Shown piece by piece: positions 23,694 through 31,847 of a DNA stretch of 57,385 nt (its first letter is position 1; each line of letters begins with the position of its first letter). A program made the translations under genes and the position numbers. This DNA comes from a virus: positions 1 through 57,385 of the IMG/VR virus record IMGVR_UViG_3300021182_000018; one strand, 5' to 3'. The notes beneath the pieces were generated by a model that was given only the letters and a program-made list of their open reading frames with translations, was not told the DNA's origin and did not search any database.

Positions 23694-26122
23694 TAATCAT
23701 CCTCAATCATTTTTAAAAGTTTACTATCTTTTAAAGTAATGGTTCCAAATTTTAGTGTATCAAACATTCTTTGTGCAGGAGCTAAATATTGTTTTTCGAA
23801 TTGTGTTTCGTAATCTATTTGAAAAAGTTTATCGAAAGCCGCTGGCCAATTTCCTATGTATCCTATAGCATTTGTTTTATATTTGTTGTTTGGATTTACG
23901 TATACATATTTCATTTTAGTTCCGTTTACAATTTTAGTCAATGGTAAATTGTTATCTTCTACTACATGATTATAAATTATAGATGCACGATTATATATTG
24001 GAGTCCCTTTATTAAAGTCTGTGAAGCCTTCTACTGAATATTTATCATAATCGTTAATACCTTTTGGTGCGGAAATGTCAGAAATTTTTTGAAGTTTGAA
24101 CTCTTTATATGCCTTCCTAATGTGAGTTAACATGTTTTCTCTATTAGGAAGTTCATCAATTTTTCCAGCAAACATAATGTGTAGAAGTTGTTCAAGATTT
24201 TTTCTAGAGAACATACACAAATCTGATTTCTTAATTTCCAGTCCGGTAATTGCGAAGTCTGGTGTTTCATAAATTTCTTCTTCATTTGCTAAGTTTAATG
24301 TAGCATATTTCTTCTTTTGTTGAACATAAATCTTAGCAATAATCTTTTCTCTTTTGAAATGGATTAGGTTCTTTGTATTGTATTTTTCGGCAAACTCTTC
24401 CATAATAACTTTCAAAAATGGTTCTAAAACTTTTTTCTGAAAGTCTAAAGAAAACTCTAGGAATGATTTTTCTGGTGCTAGACTACTATAAAGATAGGAT
24501 AAATCGAAAAACCGAGAATCTGTGTCGCAGAGGATGGACAAAGACTTTTTAATTTTTGTATGATTGAATGTATTATTTGGATAAATTTCGTCTGCAAGTT
24601 TCTTAAAATCTTTCTTAATATATTCATCAAATTTTGTTTTAACGTGAACAATTGCTTCTCTTCCAACTGCCGTAATTACCGAACCATTATCGAAATCATA
24701 GAAATGAAAATGAGCTTCCAAACAACTTCCAAAAACACCATTCGCCAAAATTTTTATAATTGCTTGTTGTGAGTTATAAAATTCTGCTTTTACTAAATCT
24801 TTTTCTTTCTTTGCTTTCTTTCCAGCATCCTTTAATGCCTTTCTATCATCAAACAATTTTTTAACAACAATTGGCAAAATTCCTTTAACGTTTTTTCTAT
24901 AATATATTCCAGGAAATTGTGTTTTAATTAGGTTAGGTATTTCTTCTTCTTTTGGATTTATTACTTTTGTTTCTGTAGATATATTAAACATCATAATAAT
25001 ATGCGGATAAAGAGCAGTAGCATCTATAGACAAAGAGTTTAGATAAAATCCAGGTTCAGTTTCTACCCATCCTCCTTTAATAGATCGCTCTTGTTCTGCC
25101 TTTATATCATGAGAAATATCAGACATTACAATATTGTTTTTATGCATATGTCTTAAAATATATCCTTCAATAACAGCAATTGTAGAAGATATTTTCGAAA
25201 AAGGAGTCCTAGTATGTGTGCAAAGGTCTATTGCAAGTTTTATAAATTTTTTCTTATCGTCTATCTTTTTAACTAATCGCAAATCTTGAAAATTATAATC
25301 TACAAATCTATTCCAATCGGCTTTCCAAAAATCGTTAATTGTTCCTTCGTATTCTAGCTTTCCTTCATTTACTTCCAACATTCCGATATAATTCAAAGAA
25401 AAAGATGGTTGGCTTTTTGCAGTAAACTTTTTATAAATATCCATACAATCTAATATGTCTATTCCTGGTATTACTATTTCTCCGTCATATTTTCTAATGA
25501 TTTTTCCAATAGAGGACAAACAACATTTAAGATTTAATGCATCAATTCTTTCTTGAATTTTCGGAATATCATACTTTGTCAAATTCCACCCAATAAGAAC
25601 GTTAACATGTTTTAGATGAAGAAATTTACAAAGTCTTTCTAAAAGAACTGATTCAGAATCGCAGTGTATATACTTTGTTTCTTTATTGTCTCCTGTATAT
25701 GGTTTAAGTCCTAATTGAAAGATTTCTCCAGTATGAAAATCTTCTAACCCAACTAGATTTATGGTTTCTGATTCTGGATATTCTGTTTCTATATCTATAT
25801 TAAAAATTGAATAGTCTTTTATATTAACTATATGTTCTTGGTCACCATATCTTTTATGAAGAAATTTTACCTCTTCTGATAAATCGGATTCGAATAGTTT
25901 TTCTCCAGAATCTCTAAGATCTTTCAAATTTTTCTTTGAATCTGTTATCTTTTTTGTAACAGAATTTCCGAAAATATCTTTAATAGGACTCTTACCACTC
26001 TTGTCTAAAACGTAATACTCAATATCATGCTTAAAAACATTATAAACAGTTTTACCATCCTCTCCAATTTCCCAGAGGTGCATTTTGTTATTCCAAGAGT
26101 CGTAATAAATATTCTTAAACAT
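23693..26122 (-). CDS. 43: DNA polymerase, family B, T4 gp43-like
   Basis: 809 aa (T4 gp43 is 898). Replicative polymerase with 3'-5' proofreading. Exonuclease motifs: FNIDIETEYP (D110, E112) and IGWNLTKYDIP (178-187). Polymerase motif A SIDATALYPHII (about 365-376), motif B KILANGVFG (457-465) and motif C ILCDTDSRFF (DTD at 533-535). Motif A has Asp-Ala-Thr-Ala-Leu-Tyr-Pro rather than the common D-x-x-S-L-Y-P, and motif C has C-D-T-D-S instead of G-D-T-D-S. Key acidic residues are intact. Overlaps a 75-aa gene upstream by 8 nt. Confidence 0.95.
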   Translation of the reverse strand: MFKNIYYDSWNNKMHLWEIGEDGKTVYNVFKHDIEYYVLDKSGKSPIKDIFGNSVTKKITDSKKNLKDLRDSGEKLFESDLSEEVKFLHKRYGDQEHIVNIKDYSIFNIDIETEYPESETINLVGLEDFHTGEIFQLGLKPYTGDNKETKYIHCDSESVLLERLCKFLHLKHVNVLIGWNLTKYDIPKIQERIDALNLKCCLSSIGKIIRKYDGEIVIPGIDILDCMDIYKKFTAKSQPSFSLNYIGMLEVNEGKLEYEGTINDFWKADWNRFVDYNFQDLRLVKKIDDKKKFIKLAIDLCTHTRTPFSKISSTIAVIEGYILRHMHKNNIVMSDISHDIKAEQERSIKGGWVETEPGFYLNSLSIDATALYPHIIMMFNISTETKVINPKEEEIPNLIKTQFPGIYYRKNVKGILPIVVKKLFDDRKALKDAGKKAKKEKDLVKAEFYNSQQAIIKILANGVFGSCLEAHFHFYDFDNGSVITAVGREAIVHVKTKFDEYIKKDFKKLADEIYPNNTFNHTKIKKSLSILCDTDSRFFDLSYLYSSLAPEKSFLEFSLDFQKKVLEPFLKVIMEEFAEKYNTKNLIHFKREKIIAKIYVQQKKKYATLNLANEEEIYETPDFAITGLEIKKSDLCMFSRKNLEQLLHIMFAGKIDELPNRENMLTHIRKAYKEFKLQKISDISAPKGINDYDKYSVEGFTDFNKGTPIYNRASIIYNHVVEDNNLPLTKIVNGTKMKYVYVNPNNKYKTNAIGYIGNWPAAFDKLFQIDYETQFEKQYLAPAQRMFDTLKFGTITLKDSKLLKMIEDD

Positions 26123-26342
26123 TGTATCCTTTAAGTTGTTTATATAAAAAGTTTATGTAATTTGGTCTTTGTAAAATCTTTTCTAATTTATCTATTTTAG
26201 AAAGTTTTAAGAAATTATTTTGAAAATCACTTTCGAAAGATCTTACATAATTTTCAGAAATTAGTTGTATGGTTGTATAAAAAGTGTCAGAAACATATAT
26301 TGAATATAGATATAATAAAGTTTTATGGTTGATTTTTATCAT
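26115..26342 (-). CDS. Hypothetical 75-aa protein (tiny-gene row)
   Basis: Last of six consecutive tiny genes upstream of gene 43. Aromatic-rich, ending KLEKILQRPNYINFLYKQLKG, which resembles LLEKILGKPSYEKWIKNN of the 26552 protein. Function unknown. Overlaps the polymerase start by 8 nt. Confidence 0.55.
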   Translation of the reverse strand: MIKINHKTLLYLYSIYVSDTFYTTIQLISENYVRSFESDFQNNFLKLSKIDKLEKILQRPNYINFLYKQLKGYNV

Positions 26343-26344
26343 AA

Positions 26345-26551
26345 TTATTCCAAAAAAGTCGCACTAAATTTTTCATGTATGTCTAACCATTCTTTATTAG
26401 TTTTTTCTAAAATTATATTTACGTCTGGAATCCAAATATCTCTTTTAAGTATATAATTAAAAACTGAAGAAAATATTCTATTAGGATTTTTGTAATAATT
26501 TTTCAAAAATAGAATCCATAAATTTCGTCTTTTATATTTAATTCCACCCAT
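26345..26551 (-). CDS. Hypothetical 68-aa protein (tiny-gene row)
   Basis: Basic and aromatic (KYKRRNLWILFLKNYYKNPNR is split by no clear domain). NIILEKTNKEW near the C terminus is comparable with the LEKIL segments of its neighbours. Function unknown. Immediately abuts the 26552 gene. Confidence 0.5.
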   Translation of the reverse strand: MGGIKYKRRNLWILFLKNYYKNPNRIFSSVFNYILKRDIWIPDVNIILEKTNKEWLDIHEKFSATFLE

Positions 26552-26758
26552 CTATCTACCATTATTTTTTATCCATTTCTCATAAGAAGGCTTTCCTAAA
26601 ATCTTTTCTAAAAGTTTATCAGAATGCTTGTAAAAATCCTTAATTAAAGCATTTTCGAAATATTCTCTTAAAATATATTTGAAGCAATGTGCAGGAACAT
26701 AGTAGGAATACCAATTATCAGATATGTTTATAGTTCCAAAATTTTTAGGATAATTCAT
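26552..26758 (-). CDS. Hypothetical 68-aa protein (tiny-gene row)
   Basis: Aromatic-rich N terminus (INISDNWYSYYVPAHCF) and a C-terminal SDKLLEKILGKPSYEKW. Probable relative of the 26115 protein through this C-terminal motif. ATGA overlap with the upstream gene. Confidence 0.55.
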   Translation of the reverse strand: MNYPKNFGTINISDNWYSYYVPAHCFKYILREYFENALIKDFYKHSDKLLEKILGKPSYEKWIKNNGR

Positions 26759-26943
26759 TTGTAGATTCTTCTTAAAATAATATTAACTTTATAAACATCT
26801 CTAAATTTTAATATATAATTGTCTCCACCTCTGTCCGTAAAAATATAAAGATTTTTCATATCATTAGGATTCGGAAAATAAGAATAACCATAATTCCAAC
26901 TATTATAAAAATCCACATAAACAAATTTAGGAAGATAAATCAT
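26755..26943 (-). CDS. Hypothetical 62-aa protein (tiny-gene row)
   Basis: Aromatic-rich beta-type protein (FVYVDFYNSWNYGYSYFPN) ending in a short basic tail VNIILRRIYK. It lacks the full C-terminal LEKIL-like segment. ATGA overlaps on both sides indicate coupled translation. Confidence 0.5.
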   Translation of the reverse strand: MIYLPKFVYVDFYNSWNYGYSYFPNPNDMKNLYIFTDRGGDNYILKFRDVYKVNIILRRIYK

Positions 26944-27101
26944 ATATAATAAAAATCTTTCTTATATGTTAAATTCAAAATTTTCTCTATAGATTCTGTA
27001 TAATACCTTTTCAAAAATATATGGTCATAAACATTCAAAATAAGAGTTCCATGATTCTTAATTTTTATATATTGATAAAAAGGATTAAAATCGGTGGTCA
27101 T
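26940..27101 (-). CDS. Hypothetical 53-aa protein (tiny-gene row)
   Basis: Frame MTTDFNPFYQYIKIKNHGTL ... SIEKILNLTYKKDFYYI. ATGA overlaps with the genes on both sides leave exactly this frame open. The SIEKIL segment again resembles the C-terminal motif of neighbouring tiny proteins. Function unknown. Confidence 0.6.
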   Translation of the reverse strand: MTTDFNPFYQYIKIKNHGTLILNVYDHIFLKRYYTESIEKILNLTYKKDFYYI

Positions 27102-27331
27102 AGATAATCGTAAGTTCCAAACTTGTTCATAGACTTGTGTATTTTGAATCCTTTATAAGACTTTTCTAAAACTATTTCTAAAAATGTCACTATATTTTTA
27201 TTACAAATTTCATTATATTTTTCCGAGTATAGTTTCCATTGGCTGTTCGGTTTTAATTTAGACAGATCAAAATTTCTTTCATATCCAGTAGAAAATGAAC
27301 CACCTTGAAATAAAATTAGTCTAGAATCCAT
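27098..27331 (-). CDS. Hypothetical 77-aa protein (tiny-gene row)
   Basis: First of the row. Contains RLILFQGGSFSTGYERNF and a C-terminal TFLEIVLEKSYKGFKIH comparable with the LEKIL-K-x-Y segments downstream. Located 7 nt after the DHH phosphoesterase gene. Function unknown. Confidence 0.5.
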   Translation of the reverse strand: MDSRLILFQGGSFSTGYERNFDLSKLKPNSQWKLYSEKYNEICNKNIVTFLEIVLEKSYKGFKIHKSMNKFGTYDYL

Positions 27332-27338
27332 TAACCTT

Positions 27339-28253
27339 TCATCTTCTTATTTCAGGAAAGTTTTTGAAAAGATATCGTTCAACTTTCTCTATACTTTCTT
27401 GAATGTCATCGTATTCTTTTAATTTAAAGGCCCCACTAGCATGATGTCCACCACTTCCCGGAAAAATGCTTTGTAAAACATTTCCAATATGTATTTTTTC
27501 ATTTCTATTTCTAACGGAACAACTATTAGTCCTAGGATTTATGCAGAAAACCATATCTAAATTCTTATCTATCATTAGTCTGTGGCAGATATCGTTTATA
27601 AAATTTCCTCCAATATAAAACCCAGACTTAATAGATTCTAATTCATAAAATGTAACACTCTTATAAGTTTTTTCTAAAAGTTTTCTTTGTTCTAATATAT
27701 ATTTTATTTCTATATCATTAAACTTTACGTCACCATTTCCGAAACGTTTTCTAAAATCATTCGAAAAGTAATAATAATACAAGCAATTAAATGACCAAGA
27801 CTTTTCGAAAAACTTTAATTCCCACATATCAAAATCATTTATATATTTGCAAAGTTCATCGAGATATGATAAGTCTAGATTAAAAAGATTTTCGAAAAAG
27901 TTTTTGCAAAGTAAGCAAGCAGATTTTCCGGCAATTACGATTTGATTCTTTTCAGGATTATTGAAACGAACCGCAGTGTCATGATGATCGAGAAGAAATA
28001 GTTTATCAGAAAGATTAAAAACTTCCTCTGTCTCTGGAGAAATGTCTGTCATCAATACTACATCATATTCCGAAAAGTCTAAGTTCTTTAAGAAAATATC
28101 TACTTGTCCGTATTTCAAATCTATGAAGGAAACGTTTTTAAAAACATTCTTTACAACTATGCTAGAACCAACTCCATCTAAATCGAAATGGCAGATATTA
28201 AGTATTTTCGCATCTCTTCTCAAAATTTGCTGATATTGTTTTGTTAAATTCAT
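27339..28253 (-). CDS. DHH-family phosphoesterase (NrnA/RecJ-like)
   Basis: 304 aa. DHH proteins hydrolyse phosphodiesters such as nano-RNA, cyclic dinucleotides or ssDNA using two metal ions. Seen: motif I CHFDLDGVGS (H22, D24, D26), motif II VLMTDISPE (D70), motif III LLDHHDTAV (D89-H90-H91) and the C-terminal DHHA1 signature PGSGGHHASGAF (about residues 270-281). Substrate cannot be told from sequence; both a nucleotide-recycling role and degradation of host signalling nucleotides (cyclic dinucleotides) fit. It has its own early promoter. Confidence 0.85.
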   Translation of the reverse strand: MNLTKQYQQILRRDAKILNICHFDLDGVGSSIVVKNVFKNVSFIDLKYGQVDIFLKNLDFSEYDVVLMTDISPETEEVFNLSDKLFLLDHHDTAVRFNNPEKNQIVIAGKSACLLCKNFFENLFNLDLSYLDELCKYINDFDMWELKFFEKSWSFNCLYYYYFSNDFRKRFGNGDVKFNDIEIKYILEQRKLLEKTYKSVTFYELESIKSGFYIGGNFINDICHRLMIDKNLDMVFCINPRTNSCSVRNRNEKIHIGNVLQSIFPGSGGHHASGAFKLKEYDDIQESIEKVERYLFKNFPEIRR

Positions 28254-28274
28254 TTAGTTCTCTTTTCTTAAATC

Positions 28275-28303
28275 ATTGTAGCATCTTTAATCTATGGAGT
28301 CAA
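28275..28303 (-). promoter_or_regulatory. Early promoter upstream of the DHH gene
   Basis: TTGACT (28303-28298), 17-nt spacer containing AGATTAAAGATG, TACAAT (28280-28275). The -35 overlaps the stop region of the preceding gene; start of transcription about 28268. Confidence 0.82.
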
Positions 28304-28569
28304 GGAAAAATTTCGGACCATTTCTTCCTGGGGCATTTCACATTTTTCATACCGCATTTGTTTCTTAATTCTGCATCTGGCCAAAATTTAGTTTCAGGGC
28401 AAAAGCAAGCTCGACAATAGTTTCGAGTATCTTTCTGAATATTCCAAGAACAATCTTTACAAACGATTAAACGATTTATAAAAACATCTAAAGAAACTCT
28501 TGGTCCAAACTTTGCGGAAAGATATGACCAAACATATTGAAAAGGTTTCTTAAAATTTATCTTATGCAC
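28300..28569 (-). CDS. Small cysteine-rich, probable zinc-binding protein
   Basis: 89 aa from a GTG start. Two or more cysteine pairs: CKDCSWN, then YCRACFCPETK, NKCGMKNVKC, giving a treble-clef or rubredoxin-like zinc site. I choose GTG at 28569 because an AAGGG element lies about 10 nt upstream and it overlaps the preceding stop by 8 nt; the longer frame from 28605 would run far into the upstream gene. Similar zinc proteins occur in T4-type phages without known function. Confidence 0.6.
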   Translation of the reverse strand: MHKINFKKPFQYVWSYLSAKFGPRVSLDVFINRLIVCKDCSWNIQKDTRNYCRACFCPETKFWPDAELRNKCGMKNVKCPRKKWSEIFP

Positions 28570-28960
28570 TATAAATAACCCTTGCGAAGATTTGGATAGC
28601 GTCATTATCTTCGTCAGGATTCATTATTCCAACGCCTTCGAAAATCTTTCTTACGTCAATTTGCATACGTTTTTTCGAAAGATGTTCTGGAAGTTCTAAT
28701 ATATCTACACCAATAAAATATCCTTTATCAAAATCTTCTTCTGGATAAAACACACAATTTTCTGTAGATAACATAATAACATTTTTCATATAAGGAACTT
28801 CTTTATAATCAAATGCTTGAAAAAGTGCTGACAAGAAATCCAAAAGATTCATCTTGTCGTCATGTTCTTCCATAGCGGCTTTTTTTATTTCTAGAAGCAA
28901 ATCTTCCGGAAAATACGTTCCACACATAACAACTGGATAATAAGTTTTCTTTTTAGTCAT
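28562..28960 (-). CDS. Hypothetical 132-aa protein
   Basis: Acidic alpha/beta protein, with LLLEIKKAAMEEHDDKMNLL as a long helix and EEDFDKGYFIGVDILELPE. No family recognised. Good context: 14 nt after the glycosyltransferase gene, with AAGGAGA before the ATG. Confidence 0.6.
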   Translation of the reverse strand: MTKKKTYYPVVMCGTYFPEDLLLEIKKAAMEEHDDKMNLLDFLSALFQAFDYKEVPYMKNVIMLSTENCVFYPEEDFDKGYFIGVDILELPEHLSKKRMQIDVRKIFEGVGIMNPDEDNDAIQIFARVIYSA

Positions 28961-28974
28961 TTCGGAAAATCTCC

Positions 28975-30177
28975 TTAAAAATAATTATCAACTAGTTTTT
29001 GAACATATTGTGGAGATTCGAGATATCCTCCAGTTCTATCTAAAAATTCATATTGCTTTCTTACAACGTCATTATATTTCTCAGGATTTTCCGAAAGACT
29101 GAACACAATTTTCTCAATATCTTCTACAGAGCAAACGTCCTTAACGGTAAGTTCACAAGTATCATAAGGACTTGGCTTACCATTTGTGAAAACGCTTCCT
29201 ATAAAAGGAATTCCTTCACAAGCAAGTTCCTGATACTTAATGTTTGATTTAGAGTAGTTGAAATTGTTTCTTACAAGTGGTCCAATTCCAAAATCAGCAT
29301 TTACAGACTTTACTCCAAGATGGTATTGATAAGAATTTAACCAACCCAACACTTGAACCTTTGTCTTAATACCTTCGAAAAACCACGGCAAATCTCCCAT
29401 ACAAACGAAATCAATTTTATCATTTAAGACATTTTGAATAACGAAATCTTTGAAAGAGTTTTCGAAATCTCCTAACATTCTTTCCTGATTAGAATAATGA
29501 GTAGGAGAACCAGTATAGATTACTTTAGGTTTCTTGATAGGATTTTTCTTAGGAGCTTTCCGTTTGTTTCCCCAAAAATACATAGGAATAGAATTAGGAA
29601 GAACTGAAATAGAACATGTAATTCCTAATTCATTTATCATATAATCTTTTAAGAATTGGCTTGTAACAGTAACGTGGTCCATTAGTTTAATAATTTCTAC
29701 AGAGTATTTCTTAACTGGTTCTGTAATTCCATGCCAACCAAAGTTATAACTAGGAACGCCGTCTTCCTTATCTCCACCCTGTTTTTCGTTATGTCCCCAA
29801 ATAAAATCATCTATATCATAAACCATTTTATAACCATACTTAGCTTGGTTCTGTTTATACCACTGGACATGTTGATGATGTTCTGGAGCCATGTTTCTCT
29901 GAAATAGGATTGCCTTTGCCTTGACTAAAATGTCTTCTTGTTTAATAAAAATTGGAGAAATGATAGGAATACAAACTTGTTCTTTTCCGAAAAGTGCGTT
30001 CAAATAAGTCATCGGGAACACGTTTCTAATATGTCCACAACCAGTAGCATCAGAAACGAAACTCAATAATACATTCTTTTTAATTTGAACTACATTAGAC
30101 AAACTTTCTGGTCTAATTACTTCTACATTTTTCGTAGCAAGTTCTTCAATAGATTCCTTAAACTTTTCAAAGTCCAT
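28975..30177 (-). CDS. GT4-type glycosyltransferase within the replication operon
   Basis: 400 aa, GT-B fold. KIMVYDIDDF-like segment (YKMVYDIDDFIWGHNEKQ), VTVTSQFLKDYMI, VLPNSIPMYFWG, KVIYTGSPTHYSNQ opening the second domain, FVCMGDLPWFFEG and YQELACEGIPFIGS, the C-terminal donor-pocket motif. Unlike the other sugar genes it lies among DNA-metabolism genes, which raises the option that it glycosylates modified DNA bases or another intracellular target. No base-hydroxymethylating enzyme is in the window, so this is open. Confidence 0.75.
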   Translation of the reverse strand: MDFEKFKESIEELATKNVEVIRPESLSNVVQIKKNVLLSFVSDATGCGHIRNVFPMTYLNALFGKEQVCIPIISPIFIKQEDILVKAKAILFQRNMAPEHHQHVQWYKQNQAKYGYKMVYDIDDFIWGHNEKQGGDKEDGVPSYNFGWHGITEPVKKYSVEIIKLMDHVTVTSQFLKDYMINELGITCSISVLPNSIPMYFWGNKRKAPKKNPIKKPKVIYTGSPTHYSNQERMLGDFENSFKDFVIQNVLNDKIDFVCMGDLPWFFEGIKTKVQVLGWLNSYQYHLGVKSVNADFGIGPLVRNNFNYSKSNIKYQELACEGIPFIGSVFTNGKPSPYDTCELTVKDVCSVEDIEKIVFSLSENPEKYNDVVRKQYEFLDRTGGYLESPQYVQKLVDNYF

Positions 30178-30190
30178 TCATTTATTCCTC

Positions 30191-30379
30191 TTAAATTTTT
30201 TCAAGACTGTTTCTATCTTCTCTGTCAAGTATTCGTTCAATTTTTCGAAAATCTTTGTTCATATCTAGATTCTTTTCTTTAGCAACTTTCTTAAATCTCT
30301 CTAACCAAGCGTTAGCCTTAGCTTCTGCAACATCTTTATTTACGAAATCTTCTTCAGTTTTTACTTTTGCGTGAATCAT
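30191..30379 (-). CDS. Hypothetical 62-aa charged protein
   Basis: Highly charged helical protein (AEAKANAWLERFKKVAKEKN, then FRKIERILDRED). I prefer the ATG at 30379, which has AAGGA 8 nt upstream, to an ATG at 30409 inside gene 47. Function unknown. Confidence 0.6.
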   Translation of the reverse strand: MIHAKVKTEEDFVNKDVAEAKANAWLERFKKVAKEKNLDMNKDFRKIERILDREDRNSLEKI

Positions 30380-30390
30380 ATCAAGGTTCC

Positions 30391-31428
30391 TTACATTGAG
30401 TTTTTGCATTCATTATAAAATTCAAAAACCATTTCTAAAATTTCTTCTTTGTTTTCTATCGTTTGAGCATTTACATATTCATTTATCAGTTCTGGTATAG
30501 AGGCTCCCTGCATTTCATCTGGAGCGTTCAAGTCTATTTTATTAACTGTTTTCTTGTTTATAGGAAACGCTGGTTCAAATTTCTCAAGCCTTTCGAAATA
30601 TTTATCTACAAGCTTTTCGTCAGTCTTCTCGTCAATGTTTATGAAAATATCGACATGATTTCCTTTGATATGATGTTCTTCCAAAGGTTGAGGATAAAAA
30701 TATTTCACAAACTTTATAGACTGTGTATTTTCTACAAACTCCAAACTAAGATCGTCAGTGTTAAGTATAGAATATCCTCTAGGGTCATCTATATCATTCC
30801 TAGTCATGTGGAACGGATTACCTATGTAAACGATCCTAGAGCTTCCCAAAACCTTTTCTGAACGTGTATGAAAGTGTCCGGAGATCGTGAGCTTAAACTT
30901 TTCGAAAAATGGGGCGGAAGGGAGACCGTGTTCGCATTCTTGCCCTTTGTGCATTAAGAAAGATGAGAAGTTGAAATGCCCTACGCAGATGTCATGTTTT
31001 TTAATTTGAGAAAGTTCTTCTAAAAACTTTTCGGAATTTGTAACCCAAGGAACAAAATAGAATGACTTGTTTGCTAGTTTAATTGAATTAGATTTTTCGA
31101 AAACAGTTACATTAGAAAAGTGTTCTAAAACTTTCAGAGAATTTATATGAATAGAACTTTCCAAATAAGAATCATGATTTCCTACTATGATATAAATTTT
31201 AAAGTCTTTGAAATCGTTTTCGAAAAGTTCTAACACACTATCTAAAATTCTGGAGTCGAGTGCTAGGCGATTATCGAAAAAATCTCCTGGAATTATTATG
31301 GTGTCTATCTTACGCTCTTTCAAATCAGGTATGAACTGGTTTTTGAAAAACTTTAAGTGAGATTTTAGAAAAACTTCCGAACCTCTACGGCAACCCATGT
31401 GGATGTCAGTTACAAAAGCTATTTTCAT
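30391..31428 (-). CDS. 47: Recombination nuclease subunit, T4 gp47-like (Mre11/SbcD family)
   Basis: 345 aa (T4 gp47 is 339). Metallophosphoesterase nuclease that with gp46 resects DNA ends. Phosphoesterase motifs in order: VTDIHMG (D8, H10), IIPGDFFDNR, IIVGNHDSYLES, CVGHFNFS and ISGHFHTRS. The C-terminal region has the capping domain. ATGA overlap with gene 55 upstream. Confidence 0.93.
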   Translation of the reverse strand: MKIAFVTDIHMGCRRGSEVFLKSHLKFFKNQFIPDLKERKIDTIIIPGDFFDNRLALDSRILDSVLELFENDFKDFKIYIIVGNHDSYLESSIHINSLKVLEHFSNVTVFEKSNSIKLANKSFYFVPWVTNSEKFLEELSQIKKHDICVGHFNFSSFLMHKGQECEHGLPSAPFFEKFKLTISGHFHTRSEKVLGSSRIVYIGNPFHMTRNDIDDPRGYSILNTDDLSLEFVENTQSIKFVKYFYPQPLEEHHIKGNHVDIFINIDEKTDEKLVDKYFERLEKFEPAFPINKKTVNKIDLNAPDEMQGASIPELINEYVNAQTIENKEEILEMVFEFYNECKNSM

Positions 31429-31847
31429 TCCCCTGCTCCATCATCTCCAGCTTCCATGTTCTCTATATGTGACAATGGAAGAATCAATCCAGAACGTTTT
31501 TTCAAATTTTTAATATTCAAGATAAAAGCATTCCAAGAAATTTGCGTAAAGTATGCATGAGGCTTATCAAACTTTACGTCGTAATTATCACCAGCTTTAA
31601 GACAATTATAAACTGCATCAGAAATCATCTCGGACTTTGTAGCAATATCATAATTACAAAAGTTAGGTCTACGCAAAAGTCCTTCGGAAATCTTGAAATA
31701 TAGAACTCCCAACTTTTCTTTAATCTTGAATAACTCTCTATCTTCTTGAAATGTTCTTGTTTCGAGAGACTTTAAGAAATTTCTTCTCTTAAAAAATTCT
31801 AAAACTTCTTCATTATTAAAATACCCTTCTTTCTTTTTCTTAGCCAT
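31425..31847 (-). CDS. 55: Late-transcription sigma factor, T4 gp55-like
   Basis: 140 aa (T4 gp55 is 185). Redirects host RNA polymerase to late promoters of the TATAAATA type. The segment FKISEGLLRRPNFCNYD, KSEMISDAVYNCLKAG and FDKPHAYFTQISWNAF aligns well with T4 gp55 (IAEGLSKRFNFSGY, KQEMIADGIEASIKGL, NPHAYITQACFNAF), i.e. the sigma region 2-like -10-binding core. The C terminus stops about 45 residues early and lacks the S-L-D-F-L-Y clamp-binding tail. Nested between 46 and 47 with overlaps on both sides. Confidence 0.9.
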   Translation of the reverse strand: MAKKKKEGYFNNEEVLEFFKRRNFLKSLETRTFQEDRELFKIKEKLGVLYFKISEGLLRRPNFCNYDIATKSEMISDAVYNCLKAGDNYDVKFDKPHAYFTQISWNAFILNIKNLKKRSGLILPLSHIENMEAGDDGAGE

